Both the position numbers and the translations under genes were made by a program. The notes beneath the pieces were generated by a model, which had not been told where the DNA came from, did not search any database, and saw nothing but the letters and a program-made list of their open reading frames with translations. Below, piece after piece: positions 34,737-43,346 of a DNA stretch of 64,000 bases (its first letter is position 1; every line of letters starts with the position of its first letter). Source of the stretch: Actinomycetota bacterium (GTDB taxonomy: Bacteria > Actinomycetota > Actinomycetes > Streptosporangiales > Streptosporangiaceae); the NCBI GenBank assembly GCA_027313705.1, contig DAHVDE010000118.1, forward strand, positions 62,001-126,000, read 5' to 3'.

Positions 34737-35635
34737 CTGGCGAGCCTTTCGACGGCCTGCGGATCAACGACCCCGGCCTGCGGGCCCTGATCACGGACCT
34801 GACCAGCCCCGCCACAGCGGCGGAACGGGCCGGCCTCGACGCCGACCTGACGGCATTCCGCGCGGTGTGCCGCTCACGGCCCTTGCCGCCTGGCGAAGCC
34901 AGGCCGCAACCGCGCCGCAGGAGGCGCCTCGCCAGTGCGGCCCTCACCGCCGCGGCCACCGTCTTGGTGCTCAGCGGCGGATTCGCCGCGGCCGCCTATG
35001 CCGCCGTGCTCCCGCCACCGCTGCAGCGGGTCGCGCACCAGATTCTCGGCTTCGCCGGGGTTCCCGGCTCGCAGAGCCGCCCGCCGGGCGGGTCGCACCA
35101 GTTCACTGGGTCCAGGGTGCATGGCAGGGCGGGCAAGGGCCGCGGCGCGACAGCCGGTCGGCCATCGGGTTCACCGTCACCGTCGGCACCTGGTTCGCGC
35201 TCGGCGAGCCCGGCATCACCTGGCCCGAGTCCGAACCCTGCTCCCCGGCACAGCCAGTCACCGACACCGCAGCCGACGTCGCCGACTCCGGCACCGTCAC
35301 CGTCGGCTTCGAGGTCAGCGGCACAGGTGACCGTCACGCTGGGCATGGCGCCAGGTCCGGGCAAAGGGATAGTTGACCTGCTAGCGTCCGCGCCGCTCGC
35401 GCAGCAAGGGGACATGGTCGAACTGCAGGACTGGACCGGCGGTCAGTGGAAGGCACTGCGCTCGCGCAGGCTCGACAAGAGCGAGCAGATCACGTTCTCG
35501 GTGGCGCTCCGCCGGGTGAGCGTGACCTATCGGGTCGTGCTGCTGGCGACCGCGGGCCACGGCCAGGCGGTCAGCAATCAGGTCGTGGTCCCTGCCAGGC
35601 CGCATAAAAGCAACGGGAAAGGCAGCCAGGGATAG
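34733..35635 (+). CDS. Membrane protein partner of the ECF sigma factor
   Basis: The N-terminal 55 residues are cytoplasmic, a basic stretch RRRRRR precedes one membrane helix (about 63-88), then an extracellular Ser/Pro-rich linker (about 105-205) and a C-terminal beta-rich domain ending VSVTYRVVLLATAGHGQ. The arrangement and the 4-bp overlap with the sigma gene suggest an anti-sigma-like sensor, although no zinc-binding HxxxCxxC motif is visible in the cytoplasmic part. The function is inferred from the context. Confidence 0.65.
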   Translation: MTGEPFDGLRINDPGLRALITDLTSPATAAERAGLDADLTAFRAVCRSRPLPPGEARPQPRRRRRLASAALTAAATVLVLSGGFAAAAYAAVLPPPLQRVAHQILGFAGVPGSQSRPPGGSHQFTGSRVHGRAGKGRGATAGRPSGSPSPSAPGSRSASPASPGPSPNPAPRHSQSPTPQPTSPTPAPSPSASRSAAQVTVTLGMAPGPGKGIVDLLASAPLAQQGDMVELQDWTGGQWKALRSRRLDKSEQITFSVALRRVSVTYRVVLLATAGHGQAVSNQVVVPARPHKSNGKGSQG

Positions 35636-35753
35636 CTGCCCGCGGCAAGCCGCGCCGATGGCAAGGCACCGCCCGTGCTGCCCGGCTCGCGCCGGCCGGA
35701 CCGCACCGTCTGCGGCCCGCCGACGCGAAACAGGGGTGAGTCACCAGGGAGGG

Positions 35754-36188
35754 TCAGGACTTGACGACCTTGAGGGTGACGACGTTGCTCTGGCACCTGC
35801 GGTAGGTCGAGTCGCCGGTGAAGACCAGCTTGTACTGGGTCCTGGCCGTCGGCGCGACGCTGAAACTGACCGATCCCGCGGCACTCGTGGTCGCGGTTCC
35901 CGCCGCGGCCCACCGCGGCTTCTTGCCCGTCCTGCTGTCCAGCGTGACGGTCTCCCCTGCGACACCCTTGCGGCGCGAGGTCAGCGTGCCGCTGATCATG
36001 TCCGAGTGGTGCTTGCCGTGCGCGATTGCCTTGTTCCTGATGGACAGCCTGGTCTCCTGGAGCTTGGGGTGGTGGCTCTTGGCCGCGCTCGCCGCGCTCG
36101 CCGTAGCCACCATTCCGCCGGCGGCAAGAACCGTGACTGCGGCCGCTGAGCCGAGTCGCACCGCCAGGGACGATCGGATCGATCGCAT
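35754..36188 (-). CDS. Small secreted protein with Ig-like beta fold
   Basis: A signal peptide (about residues 1-34, ending in ASAASA) precedes a 110-residue domain of short beta strands (VAGETVTLDSRTGKKPRW, then AGSVSFSVAPTARTQYKLVF, GDSTYRRCQSNVVTLKV). The pattern is typical of Ig-like or Big-type extracellular modules. One Cys is present. No catalytic motif. The partner is unknown; it is convergent with the sigma-factor operon. Confidence 0.75.
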   Translation of the reverse strand: MRSIRSSLAVRLGSAAAVTVLAAGGMVATASAASAAKSHHPKLQETRLSIRNKAIAHGKHHSDMISGTLTSRRKGVAGETVTLDSRTGKKPRWAAAGTATTSAAGSVSFSVAPTARTQYKLVFTGDSTYRRCQSNVVTLKVVKS

Positions 36189-36297
36189 GACATCTCCTTC
36201 TGGCCAGCCTCGTATCCCGAGGCGCTGATATCACGCCCATAGCGAATGAGGCCCGGCTAGCGTTACAGCACAGTCAGCGATGCAGCCGGCCCAGCGG

Positions 36298-37242
36298 CTA
36301 GTGCGGGTCGAACAGTGCGCTTACCGACTCGCCTTCGTGTATCCGCCTGATCGCTTCGGCGAGTGCCGGCGCGATCGAGATGACGTGCAGTTTCTCGACC
36401 CGTTCTGAGTCGGCGAGTGCCACGGTATTGGTACAGACGATCTGCCGCACCTGCGGCCATGCCGCGATGTGCTTGAGCGCTCCGTCACAGAACAGCCCGT
36501 GCGTGCACGCGATCCTGACCGACCTGGCGCCTTGCTCGCGGAGCTTGGTGAGGATCTCGATGATCGTGGTGCCGCGGGCGATCTCGTCGTCGAGGACAAT
36601 GACGTCCCGGCCAGCCACCTCGCCGATGATCGAGGTGATCGTCACTGCCTCGTCGCTCAGCCGCTGCTTTGCGCCCGCCGCCACCGGAAGGCCGAGCATC
36701 GCGGCGAGCGCGGCGGCTTGCTTGGCGTTGCCGAGGTCGGGTGAGACCACGACCGAGTTGGCCAGGTCCTGGGTGCGGAAATGAGCGGCTATCTCGCGCA
36801 GTGCGTGCAGGTGGTCTACCGGCACCGAGAAAAAGCCGTGCACCTGCGGCGAGTGCAGCGTCATCGTGAGCACCCTGCTTGCGCCCGCGGTGACCAGGAG
36901 GTCGGCGACAAGCCGGCCGCCGATGGAGACCCTCGGCATGGTCTTCTTGTCCGAGCGGGCATAGGCGTAATGCGGGATCACCGCCGTTACCCTCGCCGCC
37001 GAGGCGCCGCGCGCCGCGTCAAGCATGAGCAGCAGCTCCACCAGGTGTTCCTGTACCGGGGCGGACAGCGGCTGGATCAGGAAGACATCCCGTTCCCTGC
37101 AGTTGGACTGCAGCTGAACTTCCAGGCAATCGGTGGCGAATCTGCGGATCGTCGCCGGGTGCAATGGCACCCCGAGATGGCCGCAGATCTCTGCCGCAAG
37201 ATCATGATGCGCGCTGCCGCTGAAGATCGAGATTTCCCGCAC
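36298..37242 (-). CDS. prs: Ribose-phosphate pyrophosphokinase, divergent
   Basis: Makes PRPP from ribose 5-phosphate and ATP. Two type-I phosphoribosyltransferase-like domains are present. The flexible ATP loop reads YARSDKKTMPRVSIGGR, and the PRPP loop reads VIVLDDEIARGTTIIE, where classical Prs has DDMIDTxGT. The metal-binding stretch LHSPQVHGFFSVPVDHL corresponds to LHAxQIQGFFDIPVDHL, with several changes. The 314-aa length is normal. It is probably a second, divergent copy; the main prs normally sits next to glmU. A paralogue with altered regulation is likely. Confidence 0.85.
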   Translation of the reverse strand: MREISIFSGSAHHDLAAEICGHLGVPLHPATIRRFATDCLEVQLQSNCRERDVFLIQPLSAPVQEHLVELLLMLDAARGASAARVTAVIPHYAYARSDKKTMPRVSIGGRLVADLLVTAGASRVLTMTLHSPQVHGFFSVPVDHLHALREIAAHFRTQDLANSVVVSPDLGNAKQAAALAAMLGLPVAAGAKQRLSDEAVTITSIIGEVAGRDVIVLDDEIARGTTIIEILTKLREQGARSVRIACTHGLFCDGALKHIAAWPQVRQIVCTNTVALADSERVEKLHVISIAPALAEAIRRIHEGESVSALFDPH

Positions 37243-37339
37243 ATGGCCAGATTATGGCCAGGCCGGCGGCCGATTCCCGCGAACCCCAGCACCGGGGCGA
37301 CGACCTGGCTGGCCATCGCCCCGGCAAGTAGTCAGTGCG

Positions 37340-39091
37340 TCAGATGGTACGGCAGAGCAACGGCCGGAAATTGATGGTCGGAGCGCCGTTGGCCACGATG
37401 TTGCCGCTGTTGCCCTGGTGCAGGTTCAGGTACCAGCCAGCGGCGGGAAGCGGGGCGTTGACCCCGGTCAGGGTTCTGGTCTCGTTCACGAAGTTGCCCC
37501 GCTTGGCCACGACGAAGTCCTTGAGCATGTAAAGGACCGGGCCCTGGTTCATGCAACTGCCGAGGTGAACGTGAGCGGCGTGAGCACCAGGGGTGAGGTT
37601 CCTGGCGGTTACCGTGATCTGCAGCGTCTGCCTGACCGGGTTGTACACGGCCTTGGCCACGCCCTGCGGCGTGCCGAAGTTCTGGCCGTTCAGGCTCTGC
37701 TCCACCGAGGTGAACGAGAAGTTACGGCCAGCCGAGCTGACTGGCGGGCTCACCGCGATCAGCTCAAAGTCGGCGGTGGTAAAACTAGTGCCGTTCAGTA
37801 TCTCGACTCTGCTGCCTTTCGTGACGGTGACCGCCGAACGGCTCGTCAGCGTGACCTTGCCGGTCTGCCCTGTGCCGTCTGCGGTAAGAATGCCGAATAT
37901 GGCCAGGAGCCTGCCGTGCGGCCCGAAAAGCTTGACCTCGTGCGAAGAACCAGGGGTCAGCCCGTACATGCCGTTGATCTTCACGTACGGGTCGCCGCTG
38001 CCGTTGACACCGAAATAGCCCCTGCCCGAGGGCATGGCGTCGAGCACGATGCTCTTCACCTGATCCCTCGCCGGGATGGCGAGGAACCCGTCGGTGATGT
38101 TGCCGCCGTGCGTGGTGTAGAAACCGACCAGGTCGCCCTCGTTATTGATCCCGTTGACGGTGGTCGAGCCGTTGCCTCTCGGGTCGTCAACGGTAACGAA
38201 GCCTTGCTTGCGCGTCCAGGTGAAGCCGTGCATGACCTGCTTGCTGCCCGACCCCACGGTGTAGTCGCCGACTACCTCGCCGCTGTTGTTCAGGCCGAAC
38301 GCCATCGTCGAGGAGGAGCGAGGCGCTCTCAGCGTGATGAAGCGGTACCTGGTTTTCAGGAAACCATTGGTAGTACCGTGCACGGCGTAGAAGCCAGAGA
38401 TGTCGCCGGCATTGTTGATCCCGGTCGCGGTGAGGTTCGCTCCCCCGTGACCGGGCTCAAATACCCTGCCGAAGGCGCCAGACTTGATGTTGTACGTGTA
38501 ACTGCGGTTGATGCCCTGGCCGTTGGTGAAGAAGCCGACCGCCACGTTGTGGCCGTTGACGCCGAGCAACTGGTCTACCGGCGGGGCTGCGGGGTCATTT
38601 GTCGGGTAGTTGACCTCGTGGAACCCGCCCTTGGCGTCCTGGTAGAAACCGAAGTTGTTATTGGCCTGGCTGGCCGTGTTCTCCCTTGAAAAGAACCCGA
38701 CCGTGATGCCGTTGTCGTTCAGGCCGGTGACCTGGGTCTGGACCGAGCCAGGGAAGTCCTCGCCGGTGTAATTGGCCTGGCCGAAAGGCGGGACGAGCCG
38801 GTAGCCCTGGTTGGGGCTGCCCTGAACGCCCGAGCCGAAGTAACCGGCGATCTGGTCGTTGTCGTTGATGCCGAGCAACTGGTTGAACGCGGTGTCGCCA
38901 TTGTTGTCGTAGGTGGCGAATACGTAACCGTCGTGGACGCGCGCGGCGAGGCGGCCTGCCGCACCTGAGCGGGCACTGGCCAAGGCGGAAGGCAGTACCG
39001 CCAGTGCGCCTGCGGTCAGTGCCCCGACGGCCACCGCGGCGGCAGTCGCGCGCAGCGCGAGCGCCGGGCTGAGCCGGAAGGCTGGTTTCAT
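37340..39091 (-). CDS. Secreted HAF-repeat protein with C-terminal CHRD-like domain
   Basis: After a signal peptide (about residues 1-40) come several repeats of the form LLGINDNDQIAGYF / TGINNAGDISGFY / NGINNEGDLVGFYTTHGG (about 70-340), typical of HAF extracellular repeats. A middle beta region (350-450) precedes a C-terminal section with GAHAAHVHLGSC and WYLNLHQGNSGNIVANG, matching CHRD domains. There is no membrane anchor, so it should be secreted. Function unknown; it may bind surfaces or polymers. Confidence 0.82.
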   Translation of the reverse strand: MKPAFRLSPALALRATAAAVAVGALTAGALAVLPSALASARSGAAGRLAARVHDGYVFATYDNNGDTAFNQLLGINDNDQIAGYFGSGVQGSPNQGYRLVPPFGQANYTGEDFPGSVQTQVTGLNDNGITVGFFSRENTASQANNNFGFYQDAKGGFHEVNYPTNDPAAPPVDQLLGVNGHNVAVGFFTNGQGINRSYTYNIKSGAFGRVFEPGHGGANLTATGINNAGDISGFYAVHGTTNGFLKTRYRFITLRAPRSSSTMAFGLNNSGEVVGDYTVGSGSKQVMHGFTWTRKQGFVTVDDPRGNGSTTVNGINNEGDLVGFYTTHGGNITDGFLAIPARDQVKSIVLDAMPSGRGYFGVNGSGDPYVKINGMYGLTPGSSHEVKLFGPHGRLLAIFGILTADGTGQTGKVTLTSRSAVTVTKGSRVEILNGTSFTTADFELIAVSPPVSSAGRNFSFTSVEQSLNGQNFGTPQGVAKAVYNPVRQTLQITVTARNLTPGAHAAHVHLGSCMNQGPVLYMLKDFVVAKRGNFVNETRTLTGVNAPLPAAGWYLNLHQGNSGNIVANGAPTINFRPLLCRTI

Positions 39092-39195
39092 TTCTGGTCT
39101 CCTGATTCGTGATCAGCTGTGCTCGCCAGGCAGCATGGCCCGGCTATGCCAGGGGAAAGACCAGGTGCTCGGGGGGAAACTCAGGAAACGCCAGG

Positions 39196-39864
39196 TCAGG
39201 AAGGGGACGCCGGCTCGCGCGCGGGGAAAGGCGGCAGTCCGAGTTTTTTCCTGATTTCCTGCTGCACGGCATCCTTGCCCGGGCGGGCGTCGATGGTGAC
39301 CACGTATTCCTTGCGCCGGAAGATGTCGAGCACGGGGTTTGTCTTCTCGTGGTACTCGCGCAGCCGGACAGCCAGCGCTTCCTGCGTGTCGTCTTCCCTG
39401 GTCACCAGGGCGGCACCGCAGACGTCGCAGCGGCCTGCCTGCCCTGGGCTGCTGGCGATCAGGTTGTAGTCCATGCCGCACCCCGAGCACAGCCGCCTCG
39501 CCAGCACCCGGCGCCGCACTTCGCTGTCAGGCAAATCCAGGTGGATCACGCCGTCGATGTCGTAACTCTCGAGGAAGAACCCGGCCTGCCGCTCGTTGCG
39601 GGGGAAGCCGTCGATGATGAAGCCGTAATTCCAGTCATGGTCGGAAAGACGCTGCCTGACAACGGCCTCAACCAGGTCGTCGCTGATCAGCAGGCCGCCC
39701 GCCATCGTGCGCCGCACCTGGGCCCCGAGCTTGGTGTGATGCTTGACGTTCCACCTGAAGATGTCACCGAACGCGATATGCACCATGCCCAGGTCGTCGG
39801 CGAGCATGGCCGCCTGGGTGCCCTTGCCGCTACCCTGGACGCCGAGAATGACGTATTTGCGCAC
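39196..39864 (-). CDS. Adenylate kinase-type nucleoside monophosphate kinase
   Basis: P-loop GVQGSGKGTQ (residues 8-17), the NMP-binding segment ISDDLVEAVVRQRL, and the DGFPRN motif (about 85). The lid carries four Cys (CSGCGMDY, then CDVCGAAL) as in zinc-binding adenylate kinases. Actinobacterial housekeeping adk sits by secY and lacks these Cys, so this is an accessory paralogue. The Arg residue set is otherwise complete. It is co-directional with prs, suggesting a nucleotide-related set. Confidence 0.88.
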   Translation of the reverse strand: MRKYVILGVQGSGKGTQAAMLADDLGMVHIAFGDIFRWNVKHHTKLGAQVRRTMAGGLLISDDLVEAVVRQRLSDHDWNYGFIIDGFPRNERQAGFFLESYDIDGVIHLDLPDSEVRRRVLARRLCSGCGMDYNLIASSPGQAGRCDVCGAALVTREDDTQEALAVRLREYHEKTNPVLDIFRRKEYVVTIDARPGKDAVQQEIRKKLGLPPFPAREPASPS

Positions 39865-39873
39865 GTGCTCAGG

Positions 39874-40278
39874 CTAACGTGCGGCTTGCGCCCGGCCGTC
39901 GTCCGACGGCTCGGCCGCGGCTGCGTGCTCGCCGTCTTGCTCTTGCGGCTGCGCTCCGAGCGCGAACTGCCGCTCGCACCAGCGCCGCAGCCGCGGATCG
40001 AGCGACTCCGCGATCACCGGCCAGTCCGCGACGAGCAGGCCCGCGTTGACGATCCGCACGATGTCATTGCGCTTGCCCTGCGACAAGAGCATGCCGTACA
40101 TGCTCCGCCTGGTGCGGTCGTGAGTGACATCACATTCGCGCATGCCGGGCCAGGACAGGTGCATCGGCACCATGACCACTCCCTTGACCGGCCCCTTGAG
40201 GTCATCGAGCTTGCCAGGCAGTCGTCCAGCAGGTCCGAACCTTGAAGGCAGCAAGTCTGCGATAGGCATAACCTGCAT
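39874..40278 (-). CDS. Conserved actinobacterial hypothetical protein
   Basis: A 134-residue soluble protein opening MQVMPIADLLPSRFGPAGRLP; the middle reads GVVMVPMHLSWPGMRECDVTHDRTRRSMYGMLL. Similar short proteins, DLLxGPxxGVVxLPxxLxW type, occur widely in actinobacteria and are sometimes called transcriptional regulators on weak grounds. The last 30 residues are polar. It precedes the adenylate kinase gene by 9 bp and is likely in its operon. Confidence 0.6.
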   Translation of the reverse strand: MQVMPIADLLPSRFGPAGRLPGKLDDLKGPVKGVVMVPMHLSWPGMRECDVTHDRTRRSMYGMLLSQGKRNDIVRIVNAGLLVADWPVIAESLDPRLRRWCERQFALGAQPQEQDGEHAAAAEPSDDGRAQAAR

Positions 40279-40398
40279 TATTGCCGAGTACCCGGCTACT
40301 GTCTGTGGTGACGCGCAGATAAGCGCCCGTAGCCGGGCACCGCGGCCGCGCCATGCGGTCTAGTGCTCACTACGCAGTGTCGGAGATAGGCTCAGGTC

Positions 40399-40887
40399 AT
40401 GTCGGAGAATTCAGATGCGCCGCGCTGGCGAGTGCTGGTGACCCCGCGCTGGCTCAGCTGGCATCTGTTCGCGGTGGCTGCCTTCATCGGCATGTGGTGG
40501 CTGGGTGACTGGCAACTGCGCCGCGCTCTGGCTGGAAATTCCCTGAGCTGGGCTTATACCTTCGAGTGGCCGATCTTCGCGGTGTTCGGCGCGGTCTTTT
40601 GGGTGAAGACACTCAAGGACGAGCTTCGCCCCCCCGAGCCGGCCGGGACCAGGAACGTCAAGCTTCCGCACGCCATCGCCGACGCCGCAGCCCAGGTCAT
40701 GGACCTGGTCACCGCTTACGAGGCCGATGAGGGCATCAACGGCCTGGCCCGCGTGGCGCTCGGCGACGACGGGGCGAAGGCGGAGGCCGAGGAGAAGACC
40801 GATACTGAGCTCGCTGAATACAACGCCTACCTGGCCAGGCTGCATAAGGAAGTCAAGGGTCATGGTCGCTGGCACGGCCTGCGTTAG
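40399..40887 (+). CDS. Two-helix membrane protein, hypothetical
   Basis: A 162-residue protein: RWRVLVTPRWLSWHLFAVAAFIGMWWLGDWQL, then a second helix TFEWPIFAVFGAVFWVKTLKDEL (about 48-70), then a soluble Ala/Glu-rich tail. This pattern matches an uncharacterised actinobacterial family next to DUF3817 genes. Function unknown. It begins the co-directional run up to 43.2 kb. Confidence 0.8.
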   Translation: MSENSDAPRWRVLVTPRWLSWHLFAVAAFIGMWWLGDWQLRRALAGNSLSWAYTFEWPIFAVFGAVFWVKTLKDELRPPEPAGTRNVKLPHAIADAAAQVMDLVTAYEADEGINGLARVALGDDGAKAEAEEKTDTELAEYNAYLARLHKEVKGHGRWHGLR

Positions 40888-40922
40888 GCAGGCCGGCACG
40901 GACTGCAGAGGAGACTTTCCAG

Positions 40923-41294
40923 GTGGACGTTGACCGGCTGCGCCCGGTAGTGGTGCGCGCTTACCGCACGATGGCTTACGTGACCGGCACCATGCTGATC
41001 ATCTTGTGTTTCGTCGGGATACCACTCCAGTTCCTGGCCCATTACGACGCCGTTGAGAAGGTCGTCGGCACGCTGCACGGCGTGCTTTACCTCATCTACC
41101 TGGTAGTGGCCTTCACGATGACGAGATTCGTCCGGATCAAGACGGCCAGCGTCACCACGATCATCGTGCTGCTCGCCGGGACCATCCCCGTCCTCACGTT
41201 CGTGGTAGAACGGTGGATAAGCCGCCGCTACATCGACCCGGCTCTGGCATCGAGCCCGCAGGCCAGCACCACGCAGGCGGCTGTCAGCCAGTGA
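40923..41294 (+). CDS. DUF3817 membrane protein
   Basis: A 123-residue protein with three membrane helices. RTMAYVTGTMLIILCFVGIPL, GTLHGVLYLIYLVVAF and the last helix TTIIVLLAGTIPVLTFVVERW match DUF3817, small membrane proteins of unknown role that in some actinobacteria associate with ABC or MFS systems. The GTG start overlaps nothing; its stop overlaps the start of the next gene (GTGA). Confidence 0.85.
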   Translation: MDVDRLRPVVVRAYRTMAYVTGTMLIILCFVGIPLQFLAHYDAVEKVVGTLHGVLYLIYLVVAFTMTRFVRIKTASVTTIIVLLAGTIPVLTFVVERWISRRYIDPALASSPQASTTQAAVSQ

Positions 41295-41893
41295 GCGAGC
41301 AGTACTTCGCCACCGAGCCGAGCGCCGCGCACCGTCCTGGTTCCGTCCATGTCATCCTGCCCGACCTGCACCTGAACCTGGAAACCGACGCAGGCGTCTT
41401 CTCTGCAGGACGGCTGGACCCTGGCACGCGAGTACTGCTCGACACGGCACCGCCTGCCCCGGCCGGCGGCGACCTGCTCGACCTCGGCAGCGGCTACGGC
41501 CCTATTGCCCTCACGATGGCCGCACGCTCGCCTGCTGCCAGGGTCTGGGCGGTCGACGTGAACGAGCGCGCGCTCGCACTCACTGCCGCGAACGCCAGCC
41601 GCGCCGGGCTCGGCAACGTCACCTGCGCCACCCCTGACGACCCTGGCCTGCCGGCCAGATTCCAGCTCATCATGAGCAACCCGCCAATCAGGATCGGCAA
41701 GGAAGCACTGCACGAACTGCTCGCCCGCTGGATCGGCAAGCTCGCGCCTGAAGCACGGGCCTACCTGGTCGTGCAGCGGAACCTCGGCTCAGACTCGCTT
41801 GCGCGCTGGCTGACCGAGTCAGGCTTGACGGTAAGGCGGACCGCGGCCAGATCCGGTTACCGGGTGCTTGAAGTACGGCAGGAGTCCTCGTGA
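41291..41893 (+). CDS. SAM-dependent methyltransferase, RsmC/RlmG-like
   Basis: A class I methyltransferase of 200 residues: motif I LLDLGSGYGPIALTMA (about residues 57-72), the acidic ribose-binding VDVNERAL, and the MSNPPIRIG motif IV (NPPY/F/I type) of enzymes that methylate guanine N2 in rRNA. GTG at 41291 starts within the stop of the previous gene (4-bp overlap). E. coli RsmC/RlmG are larger with a duplicated domain; here only the catalytic one is present. Target inferred as rRNA. Confidence 0.85.
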   Translation: MSEQYFATEPSAAHRPGSVHVILPDLHLNLETDAGVFSAGRLDPGTRVLLDTAPPAPAGGDLLDLGSGYGPIALTMAARSPAARVWAVDVNERALALTAANASRAGLGNVTCATPDDPGLPARFQLIMSNPPIRIGKEALHELLARWIGKLAPEARAYLVVQRNLGSDSLARWLTESGLTVRRTAARSGYRVLEVRQESS

Positions 41894-42465
41894 CCAGGCA
41901 GCTAGGGCTTACCGAGGTCAAGCGGCTGAACCGGGCCTGGCGCCGGCACACGCAGGCGGGCATCTGCCTGCTGCTCGAGTCGGTCAGCCAGCCGTTCAAC
42001 CTCGGCTCGATCGTGAGGACCGCCGCGGCGTTCGGAGTCGAGCGGGTCTGGCTGTGCGGGGAGGTTGCCGACCCGATGCACCCATCGGCCAGGAAGACCT
42101 CACTCGGTACGGCGAGATTCCTCACCTTCTCCCAAGCCGGAAGCCTGCCGCAGGCGGCCGCCGAGATCAGTGGGGCAGGGCTGCGGCTAGTCGCGGTCGA
42201 GCTTGCTGACGGCGCTGTTCCGCTCCACGAGGCGAACCTGTCTGGTGACATCTGCCTGGCGCTTGGCCATGAGGACCGCGGCTGCTCGCCCGCACTGCTC
42301 GCGGCGGCTGATCAGGTGGCCTATATTCCGCAGGTAGGCCGGGTCGGTTCGCTTAACGTCGCGGCCGCCGCCGCGATCGCGCTTGCCGAGGCGCGGCGCA
42401 GAGAATGGGCGCTGATGCCCGGCGATGACCTTAATAGCCTGACGGAGGGCGAGCGTGCCAACTGA
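41890..42465 (+). CDS. TrmH (SpoU)-family RNA 2'-O-methyltransferase
   Basis: A SPOUT-fold enzyme of 191 residues with the three conserved motifs: NLGSIVRTAAAFGVERVWL (motif 1, about 40-58), LALGHEDRGCSP (motif 2) and YIPQVGRVGSLNVAAAAAIAL (motif 3, the knot). It should methylate the ribose of a tRNA or rRNA nucleotide. It overlaps the RsmC-like gene by 4 bp and the phosphodiesterase gene by 11 bp, so this is one operon. Confidence 0.88.
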   Translation: MTRQLGLTEVKRLNRAWRRHTQAGICLLLESVSQPFNLGSIVRTAAAFGVERVWLCGEVADPMHPSARKTSLGTARFLTFSQAGSLPQAAAEISGAGLRLVAVELADGAVPLHEANLSGDICLALGHEDRGCSPALLAAADQVAYIPQVGRVGSLNVAAAAAIALAEARRREWALMPGDDLNSLTEGERAN

Positions 42466-43225
42466 GTTCCTCGATCACCCGACTCCGGTCGCCTTCGCGC
42501 ACCGGGGCGGGCCAGCGCATTTCCCTGAGAACTCATGGCGAGCCTTCGAGCATGCGGTCAAGCTCGGGTACGCCTACCTGGAAACCGACGCCCAAGCTAC
42601 CTGCGACGGCGTTCTCGTCGCGTTCCACGACAAGACGCTCGACCGGGTGACCGACCGCACCGGCGCTGTCGCCAGCCGCAGCGCGAAGGAGGTCGCGGCG
42701 GCGAAGATCGCCGGGACCGACCCGGTACCCCTGCTCGAGGAACTGGTCGGCGCCTGGCCTGACATGCGCTTCAACATCGACGTGAAAGACTGGCCGGCGG
42801 TCAGGCCGCTCGCCGAGCTGCTGCGCAGGACCGGGGCGTGGGACCGGGTGAACATCACCTCGTTCTCTGCCGCGCGCCTGCGGGCCACCAGGAAGCTGCT
42901 TGACCGGCCGGTGTGCATGGCGACGTCGCCGGCGGGCGCGGCGGCCCTGCGCTCTGGCATCCCTGGCCCGATGCTCGCCGCGCGTTTCGCCAGCCGGTGG
43001 GTCAGATGCGCCCAGATCCCGGTCAGCCTCGCGACGGCACCGCTGATCGGCCGTGCTCACGATGCCGGACTTGCCGTGCATGTCTGGACGATCAACGATG
43101 CCAAGGTCATGAACTCACTTCTCGATCTTGGGGTGGACGGGATCATGACCGACCAGACCGAGCTGCTGCGCGAGGTTCTCCTGGCTCGCGGCCAGTGGCA
43201 TCCGAGGGCAGGAGAGCCTGCCTGA
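42455..43225 (+). CDS. Glycerophosphodiester phosphodiesterase
   Basis: Hydrolyses deacylated phospholipids to glycerol 3-phosphate and an alcohol. The catalytic HRGG (residues 16-19), PENS and the LETDAQATCDGVLVAFHDKTLDRVTD segment supply the His pair and metal ligands; C-terminal VHVWTINDAKVMNSLLDLGVDGIMTD closes the TIM barrel. No signal peptide, so it is cytoplasmic, as in UgpQ-type enzymes. Overlaps trmH by 11 bp. Confidence 0.92.
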   Translation: MPTEFLDHPTPVAFAHRGGPAHFPENSWRAFEHAVKLGYAYLETDAQATCDGVLVAFHDKTLDRVTDRTGAVASRSAKEVAAAKIAGTDPVPLLEELVGAWPDMRFNIDVKDWPAVRPLAELLRRTGAWDRVNITSFSAARLRATRKLLDRPVCMATSPAGAAALRSGIPGPMLAARFASRWVRCAQIPVSLATAPLIGRAHDAGLAVHVWTINDAKVMNSLLDLGVDGIMTDQTELLREVLLARGQWHPRAGEPA

Positions 43226-43280
43226 GCCGATCTCACCGGACCTCAGCAAGCCGTAGCGGGTTTTTCACCAGCGCCAGACG

Positions 43281-43306
43281 GGAATCTTGTCAACGTACTC
43301 GCCGTT
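43281..43306 (+). promoter_or_regulatory. SigR-type promoter of rbpA
   Basis: GGAAT (43281-43285) and GTT (43304-43306) are separated by exactly 18 bp, the SigR (disulfide-stress sigma) consensus in actinomycetes. rbpA is a known SigR target in Streptomyces, which supports the match. The start of transcription would be near 43312. Confidence 0.8.
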
Positions 43307-43346
43307 GACATAGAACGACTGTCAAGCGCCCGGAGGCAAAGACCCT

